This document shows positions 56,955 to 64,000 of a stretch of DNA of 64,000 bases, piece by piece. Each line of letters begins with the position of its first letter. The first letter of the stretch is position 1. The notes beneath the pieces were generated by a model that saw only the letters and a program-made list of their open reading frames with translations, was not told the DNA's origin and did no database searches. The DNA comes from Hibiscus mutabilis. Taxonomy: Eukaryota; Streptophyta; Magnoliopsida; Malvales; Malvaceae. The stretch covers positions 18,774,750-18,838,749 of the forward strand of contig CM033719.1 in assembly GCA_019671005.1 (NCBI GenBank). The letters run 5' to 3'. A program made the translations under genes and the position numbers.

Positions 56955-59022
56955 GGATAGCTGAGCAAGCTCCTCTGTTGCATTTACAGGGTCGACACAT
57001 TACTAGTCTTAGAGTTGATGGGATGGTACAATTTTTTTAATAATTTATTTATTACGAAATCAGTCTCTTTTGTATTTTCATTAATAATTTTGTTTAAATA
57101 TTGCGTTAATTACAGGATATGGAGGATAGATTTAAACATCATCGGAGCATGGTAGAAACTTCCCTAGATAATAGAATCCTGCATTTCTTGCATATGGCGG
57201 GATTTTATCATGCGATATTTCTTTGTGGCTACAAGCTGGTTCTCGGGTTAATTATCGCTCTAATTGAGCATTGGAGACCTGAAACTCATACATTCCATAT
57301 GCCTTGTGGAGAACGCACAATCACGCTAGAAGATGTAGTTTATCTTATCCGGGTCTTGGTAAACGAAAAGCCATTGATCAAGAATACTCAGGGTTTAACT
57401 GCTGAAATTTGCGAAAAGTACATTGGGAGGTGCCATATGGAAGTAATGTGAAAGGGTCTCATGTCAAATTGAGTTGGTTGAAAAATGAATTTGGACTCAA
57501 TCCGTATAGTACGATTGATGAGGTTTATAAGGTAAGTCGATCATATATTTTGCAGATGATTAGAGGGATACTGATGCCGGATAAATCTAGCAATCTGGTC
57601 CATATACGGTATCTACGTTTTTGGACACTCCTTGAGAAGTTGGTTGTCAATATAGTTGGGGATCGGCCATATTAGCGTGCTTGTATCGTGAGTTGTGCAA
57701 TGGGCGCTATACTAGAAAAGGGTAAGAAGGTAAGCAGTATTGGTGGATGTTTGATGTTATTGCAAGCGTGGGCTTAGCAGTGACTTCTCTTTTTTACACT
57801 GATTACTCGAACATAGATACAGTTTCCTCTTGTTGCAAGGTAAACATCCTGATTTTGAGTTGAATGTTTAAATTAAATTTACTTGTTTTTAAAATATTAT
57901 TGTGATTTGTATGCAGATGGTGCGAGGAAAAACATGAGACGGGATTGGCGCACAACAATGTCAGAGTGTGTAGATCTCATATTGATTCGTATTGTCAAAA
58001 TCAGGTATTTGAATGGAAATTTTATTTGGTTAAATGTATTATTTGCATTTTAGTGAGATGTATTATTATAATAATCATATTTTTTGTAGTTTATTTGGAT
58101 GTCGTACAACGATTACCACATATTTCTATCAAATTATTTGACGAAGGATTCTACTTTATGGTGTAGTGTTACACCGTTGATCCACTTTGTTACTGTCGAG
58201 TTCCAATTTGGAGATAGGGTGTTGAGGCAATTTGCTTTCACCAGCCCATTCTGCGTATTCCACTCGATCATTACTTTCTTTACGACTATAATGACGCGGT
58301 AAGCCATATGTAGATTGAGAAGCCGTACATGTCGATTACCTTGCTTTGTAAAATGACAGAGCTTCATCGTTGTCGTATCGCAGTCCAATACAAGCTAATG
58401 ATTTTCATTTTAAGAGTTCATAGTACATGATCTACTATCGTAGTAATGGAAAGCCGTACTTAACTACTTTTGAAGAACGAGAAGAATATCGAAGGTATAA
58501 TAAAAATATGGTGACAAAGGTTAATCCTCGAAGACTGCAGCGGGCGCATCTGAAAGAAGAAACGTTTGGAGTAGAAACCTAGAAGGTTGGCCAACCACAT
58601 GGGAGGAAGATATGAGCAGAGTAATGCCGACATCTATATGGGAAAGGGAACCACCTCCTACATGTGTATAACCAGAAATGGGCCTGAGCTCATCAGATAA
58701 TCTAGGGTTTGATGATGTTGATTTATACAGACCCGAGTTTTATCTGCCATAGTCACCCATTTACTCGAACTTTGGCGAGAACATAGATTTTTAGGAAATA
58801 CAAAATTTCCTGAATTCACCAGAGATTATGGGATGTCAAAGCGGTTACATGGATTTGTTCACAACACCGCCTCATATGCCCTCAGTGACTGAGGAGGTGA
58901 GCAACACTAAAGAGGATGCTGAAGAGGATCCCGAGGCACCACAGAGGCCACAACGTACTCGACGACCACCACGCCATTATCATTCGATCACACCCTGTCA
59001 GGGGCAGAAATTACATAAGAAA
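56955..59022 (+). pseudogene. Plant mobile domain (MAIN-like) protein, broken
   Basis: Plant mobile domain (PMD) proteins act in chromatin silencing when host genes; many copies travel in transposons. Fragments in order: EQAPLLHLQGRHITSLRVDG (56958), a likely intron (GT near 57024, AG at 57116), RILHFLHMAGFYHAIFLCGY, IEHWRPETHTFHMPCGERTI, TLEDVVYLIRVLV, LSWLKNEFGLNPYSTIDEVY, RSYILQMIRGILMPDKSSNL and VHIRYLRF. After likely introns at about 57840-57917 and 58002-58089 come FIWMSYNDYHIF, LIHFVTVEFQFGDRVLRQFA. The tail QRPQRTRRPPRHYHSITP ends at 59022. Stops after GRCHMEVM (57451) and GDRPY (57675) and many breaks after 58310 disable it. It faces the MULE transposase at 59747. Confidence 0.75.
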
Positions 59023-59746
59023 TGATTTTTTCTTTTGTGTAATACATTTGAGTTTGAATTTTATTGTTTTTTACTTTTTACTTTTTTTATTATTCACCCA
59101 ATCTAATTATCTTTAGTAATTAGTGAACCGTTTTTTTTAAATTTGGTTGTTTGAATTCATTAATTAGTAATGACGTAACTTAATGATAAAAGTTAAAAAT
59201 TAGAAATGGATAAATTGGAATTATATTATAATTATATTTGAATTATATTCTTTTTTGAGAAAAAAAATTGAATTATATTCGAATCATATTCCAAATATAT
59301 TCAATTTTGCTAAATTCGAATTGTATTTATAAAATGTGAATTATATTCGAATCATATTCCAAATGACTTCAATTTTTTTTAAATTCGACTTGCGTTTATA
59401 AAATTTGAATTATATTCGAATTATATTATAATTGAACATTTGAATTATATTCTTTTTTTAGAAAAATTTGAATTATATTCGAATCATATTCAATGTTATT
59501 CAAATTTTGAATTATATTCGAATTATTGATTTTTTATGTTTTGGTCACTATCTCATAACTTTTTCAATTGAACTCCGATTCAGTCGCTTTTTTTGAAGTT
59601 CAAGTTTTGTGATGAACATGAAATTAAAAATATTTCCTACTAATAAAATGCAAATTTTTGTTCATCCTTGAAACTTTTAGAAATTTATAGATTACTCATT
59701 CAACTTTGAATACTTAGCAATTTGGTTCATAATTATTAAATCAGAA
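59023..59746. repeat. AT-rich spacer with TTGAATTATATTCGAAT tandem repeats
   Basis: GAATTATATTCGAATCATATTCC and variants recur at about 59266, 59337, 59404 and 59468, roughly 65-80 bp apart, with AAATTCGA between them. It lies exactly between the convergent PMD and transposase pseudogenes. No coding frame. Confidence 0.65.
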
Positions 59747-61243
59747 TTAAGCAACATGATAGTAGTAAAAACATAAAATATTTTTGAATGTCCTTGAACT
59801 AATTAATACTGATGCAAAGTAGAATATTTCGAATACAAACAAAAAATACTGAGGCATAGGCACATATCTTGGTTTATTTGGATAGTTTGACCTCGAATGT
59901 CCTTCAACCCTACATATGGTACATCTCTTTCGTTGTCCCCTCTCTCTATGATGAAGATCTATACTGGTATAGATGCGAGTCAGTTTAGGTCGGCCAGTTG
60001 GACTATTTTTCATGCTCAACTGACGACAAATACTTTGAATTCACGATCGGTGGGAGCTCACTTCTATAAATATTAACCATCCTGTGGAGATTGAAGCATT
60101 CATAAACATAGGTGTGCGGGTTAACCCCTACAGCCATACATGCTACAACTGCATGAGCACATGGATATCGCCATGCCTGGAACGCACCATATTCACACCA
60201 CCTACATCCGAAATCGACTCGAAATACATTTGAGTGCGCTGCTTCATTGTTGCGTCTAGAACCAATAACATCAAAAGTCTGATTAATTCGGTCGAACCCG
60301 TGAACATCCATCGACATTGCATTCTTCACATTATCTTGCACTTTTCTCACAAGCTCAGGAGCCCAACTTTGACCCCTATTTATTAAGGACTCGATTTGCT
60401 TCCTTTAACGGTCCAAACTTTAGCCAACTTGTATTACGTCTCTTTCACCAAGCTTGCTATTGGGTGATGACGTGATCCTTTTAGTACTCTATTTATGCAT
60501 TCTACAAGGTTGGTTTTCATTTGCTCGTATCGTCTACCACCTTCATCATAAGATTGGGCCCATCTTTCCCTCTCAATATTGTTTGCCCAACTCCAAACGC
60601 GCTCATCGTACTTCATTAAATTGTCCATCTTCCTCTCAAAATCTGGTTGCGGTAGTAGATATCATGTGTCATAATATATGTTGTTAGTATCGAGAAAAAT
60701 CAAAACACATAAATGGATATGCATATATAATGGAGTTTGAAAAAATGATACTTACTCATGCTTAAAATCTCATTGCGAAGGTATTGGTTCTTGAACTATT
60801 CGTAACTATTCTTACCAATTCGACGAACACAATACGCGAGATATGCGTACAGAGGTGTCAAACAAATTTCGTCTTGATTAATTAATGATTTGATACCCGA
60901 CCCTCGATAATATAGACCCCATTTTCTCGAGCGATATGCTCACGTAAATTGCTCAAAAAGAAATTCCAAGCTTCAACGGTCTCTTGCTCAACAATTGCGA
61001 ATGCAACCGGGAATACATTATTCTCACCATCTTGCGTAATGGTAATTAACAGTACGTGAGAGTATCTCTCGTACAGCCACGTGCCATCGATTGGAACATA
61101 CGTTTGCAATATAGAAAGCCTTCAATGTATAGCTTAAACGCCTACAAAAGTCGATGGAAAAATTTATGCCCTTCAACAAGTTGGACTTCTCGGTCGTATG
61201 CATCCGTGGTTTGATACCTCACTATGGTGCCTAGGATGAAACG
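59747..61243 (-). pseudogene. MULE (Mutator-like) transposase, broken, cut by an LTR element
   Basis: In element order from 61243: RFILGTIVRYQTTDAYDREV (before the DDE domain), then 61109-60882 QTYVPIDGTWLYERYSHVLL and NVFPVAFAIVEQETVEAWNF with LSNLREHI, the MULE DDE domain containing the first Asp (IDGTWLY). 60628-60434 reads KMDNLMKYDERVWSWANNIE and QMKTNLVECINRVLKGSRHH. 60350-60003 reads CEYGAFQAWRYPCAHAVVAC, the SWIM zinc finger with its C and CAH, followed by YVYECFNLHRMVNIY. 59990-59850 reads the basic GRPKLTRIY and RCTICRVEGHSRSNYPN knuckle (last Cys lost). Several stops and shifts. The N-terminus is displaced or lost by the LTR starting at 61244. Confidence 0.85.
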
Positions 61244-62996
61244 TGTAACCCCCTAAACCCGGCCTAGAAAAACGAGCCGAATCTAAAAAGTCGCATTTGA
61301 AAACTTAACCCTAAAAAAACTAATTGTAAAAATTATACTTTAATTTAAAAAGAATGTAAAATAATAATTCAATAAATCCCTTATAATAAATAAAAACACA
61401 ACTGCCATAATTAATATTTGAATATTTAATAAAATTTTGAATAAAAATCATATTAAATGAATGCTAAAATAATCCAAAAACATAAATAATTCTCAAGTAT
61501 GAAACTGCATCAATGTCCCAAAATAATAAATAATAATCTAAATAACTGAAAATAGTTACGTACTGAATAATAAAATAACCTGATAAAATGTGAGATCCTC
61601 CAAGTACCACGTCACCTAAAGTCCAAAGATATATGTAAGAGAAAACTATGGTGGAGTGCTAAAGAGCTTAGTGTGTCTCTAAAGTGCAAGAAAACCATAG
61701 TCATAAAACACAATAATATTTGCTTAAAATTCTTTAAAACATAAAATAAACGGTACAATATCACAAGAGTAATGCAATGCACCCAATTACGTCCTCCAAA
61801 GATGAGGAAGGTTCCCATAACCTCCTCGCTACGTCTGTCATCTAAAGTGAAATTCAGCCCGAAGGGTGAAACCACTGAACTTCCACGTACAGATCCCAAC
61901 CCATGCTCATACATATATGATGTTTAAAACTCAAATTTCATAAAACCCAATTCCATTAATCCGATATTCTATAAAAACATACCTCATAAATCATAGTCCA
62001 TAAATCCATAAATCATGGTTCTATAAATTCGATGTTTCATAAATCAAATGTACCATAAGTCATAATTAAAACACATTCTGAAATTGTATGATGTGATGTC
62101 AACCATACAAGTCATAATGCATATAAATAATCACATAAGGTGTAAAACACCACCACACAGAAAAATAATTTATGTAGCACCGTAATAAACACACCTCAAG
62201 CAGCAATAGCTCTAACGTCGAGAATAACGCCTCTCACGTTAAGGTTTTAACACTGGGCCTAGTTGAATCGAAACCTACAATATAAAACTCTACATCAAAA
62301 AATATATCACTATGCCACCAAACTAAACATCTCAATCACTAATCTTAATCTAGATGAACACTCACGTGCAGTCCTCGCTGTACCTACACGGTCAAACCGA
62401 ATAGGCGAAGGAGATGGTAATTCATCTTTCTCAAAGTCGATGGCGTCTATAACACATATATAAACTACATCAGATCTCATACCCAAATCCCTAAAAAATT
62501 ACTAAGTACAAAATAATTTACAATTAGTAAAACTATGTGATAGGGTTTACCCATGAGACGAAAGGAAAAATAACGATTATGGTTGTGCGGTGTTAGAGAC
62601 TCAACATGGTTTGATCAAAATAAAAAGCATAAAAAATAGGAGATTGTTATACTTGCCGAGAGGTGAAGAAGGGAATGTGCGGCTGCTAATCTCAAATGGA
62701 ATCTGAAAAATCTATTTTAGGACTGGTAAAGGGGTTTAAATACCTACTCAAAGGGTAAATTGCACAATAGGCCATCCAACTATTTAAGGGTTTGTGGAAT
62801 AGCACCTAAACTTTACCCGATTTATAAAATGACCCCTAAATTCTGAATTAAGCCATACAATTTTGAATTAACTCAATTTAACCCTTTAGCAAAAATTTAG
62901 GTTTCCAAATTTGAATTCCAAAAATTAATTTAGGGTTTTTAACCTAAATTCCCAAAATCTAGGGTTTTAAAATTGGGAATTTTTTTGGGTGTTACA
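61244..62996 (-). repeat. 3' LTR of a further gypsy element (E3)
   Basis: On minus it starts TGTAACACCCAAAAAAATTC (62996) and ends GGTTTAGGGGGTTACA (61244), with TG/CA termini. It is 1753 bp, unrelated in sequence to the array LTRs. Adjacent to the polypurine tract at 62997-63012. The element's other LTR lies beyond the window. Confidence 0.8.
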
Positions 62997-63012
62997 ACTC
63001 TCCCACCCTTAA
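62997..63012 (-). other. Polypurine tract of E3
   Basis: Reverse complement TTAAGGGTGGGAGAGT abuts the LTR start, the priming site for plus-strand DNA. Confidence 0.75.
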
Positions 63013-63089
63013 AAAAAATCATCCTCAAAATTTTAGACTTAGCGATAGATCCTTAAAAATTAACTGACACAACTTAAAATTCTTCGTTC

Positions 63090-64000
63090 TTAATTTCCAT
63101 CATTCAACATAAAAGTAAAAACTAAAAACATAAAAAATGTACCTACTATGTCCTCTGGCTCATCATCATAACCCTCATGAGCTCTAGTTTCATAAACCAA
63201 CCCTAGTAGTCTAGCATCTAATCTATTACTCTGTGCAGGCCTACCTCTACTAGCATTAGCCGAAGCAACATGCCTATTCTGGCCACTACCTCTAGATGGT
63301 GCTTGTACTGATCTTTGAGACTGTGTCAGAGCCTGGTTAGCACCATGGGCAAGGGGACAATCACTCCGAAAATGATCTAATGAACCACATAAGAAACATG
63401 CTCCCAACTTCTTTCAACACTCACCATTATGTTGTTTGTTATAGTAAGAACATATTGGAAAAGAGAGGGAACATGTTAAACCACCAACACTGGCGGTCAG
63501 AACAGTAAAAGCCATTAGTCTAGCTCTGGAACAACCCTGATGGTCGAACTCATCTATAACCCTCTTTCTAGACTGATTCCCTTGACTATGTTGAACTGGT
63601 ACGGTTGATTGCTTCTTAGCTCAATCGATACCCTAAGAATCTTGTTGTTTTTTAAGTGCTTCAATCCGCTCAACAATCTTAGCCCATTGAGTAATCTCTT
63701 TATACATTGTATCCTGATGCAAAGCAACACTAGTCTTAATCGAAAACCGTAGCCCTTTCAAAAACTAGTCACATTTTTTTCTCTGTGGTAACCAATCCCA
63801 GATCATACTGGATCAGACTCATAAACTTTATCTCATAATCATTTACTATCATGTCATTCTACTCCAGGTTCATGAAATCATCCCAGTACTGTGCTAAGTA
63901 CTCTGGTCCAACATATCGATCTTGGAATGCCTGTCGGAAATACTCTTAAGAGATCTGACTGGCTGAAACAACACTTTCCTATGCCTTTCACCGATTTTGG
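63090..64000 (-). pseudogene. gag of E3 with zinc knuckle, running off the window
   Basis: From the window end downward, with stops: FRQAFQDRYVGPEYLAQYWD, DFMNLE*NDMIVNDYEIKFM, LIQYDLGLVTTEKKM, the gypsy gag core (FQDRYVG..., EYE.KF..L). 63407-63090 is open for 105 codons: GACFLCGSLDHFRSDCPLAH, a perfect C-x2-C-x4-H-x4-C knuckle, and a Ser/Gln/Arg-rich tail. No pol is visible between this and the polypurine tract 80 bp away, so this element is also internally deleted. Confidence 0.75.

Overview
This is nuclear DNA from a flowering plant, almost certainly a eudicot. It is AT-rich, the one intact-looking gene has a GT-AG intron, and nearly everything else is transposon-derived. The plant-mobile-domain and Mutator-type fragments and the Tat/Ogre-like retroelements resemble those common in Malvaceae such as cotton or cacao; that placement is a guess from recollected similarity, not a result. 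No prokaryotic feature is present.

Layout. 1-8524: a plus-strand Tat/Ogre-like LTR element (T1); its 5' LTR is cut by the window edge, pol is missing and the gag/ORF1 pieces are out of order. 8525-12926: a foldback element, a decayed Mutator-like (MULE) transposase, a 190-bp tandem repeat and an inverted-repeat transposon carrying a nested Stowaway-type MITE. 12927-16086: a 3.16-kb solo LTR with a clean 5-bp target duplication. 16697-17955: a hAT-like element with a second hAT-like element nested inside it. 19145-20157: a two-exon histone H2A.X gene with a compact promoter. 20166-24090: a hAT-like element, a decayed copia reverse transcriptase split by a foldback arm, and featureless AT-rich DNA.

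24091-55711 is the dominant structure: a head-to-tail chain of five LTRs and four short internal regions of one minus-strand Ty3/gypsy family, apparently made by unequal recombination between LTRs. Where both ends can be read, each internal region holds gag and a deletion-fused protease/integrase remnant, but no reverse transcriptase. A second Tat/Ogre-like element (T2, 37985-50029, minus strand) is inserted in the fourth LTR. T2 carries an 18-copy 46-bp minisatellite, a palindrome at its polypurine tract and paired GTTGGATC palindromes in each LTR.

55712-61243 holds a broken RRM-type protein gene (probably LINE-associated), then a convergent pair: a plant-mobile-domain (MAIN-like) pseudogene on plus and a MULE transposase pseudogene on minus. 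From 61244 to the window end lies another minus-strand gypsy element (LTR, polypurine tract, gag with zinc knuckle) that interrupts the MULE transposase.

Only the histone gene looks functional as a host gene. The rest records repeated nested insertion, internal deletion and LTR-LTR recombination. Apart from the copia remnant, no retroelement here retains a recognisable reverse transcriptase. LTR and repeat coordinates come from reading copies against each other by eye; degenerate ends may be off by tens of bases.
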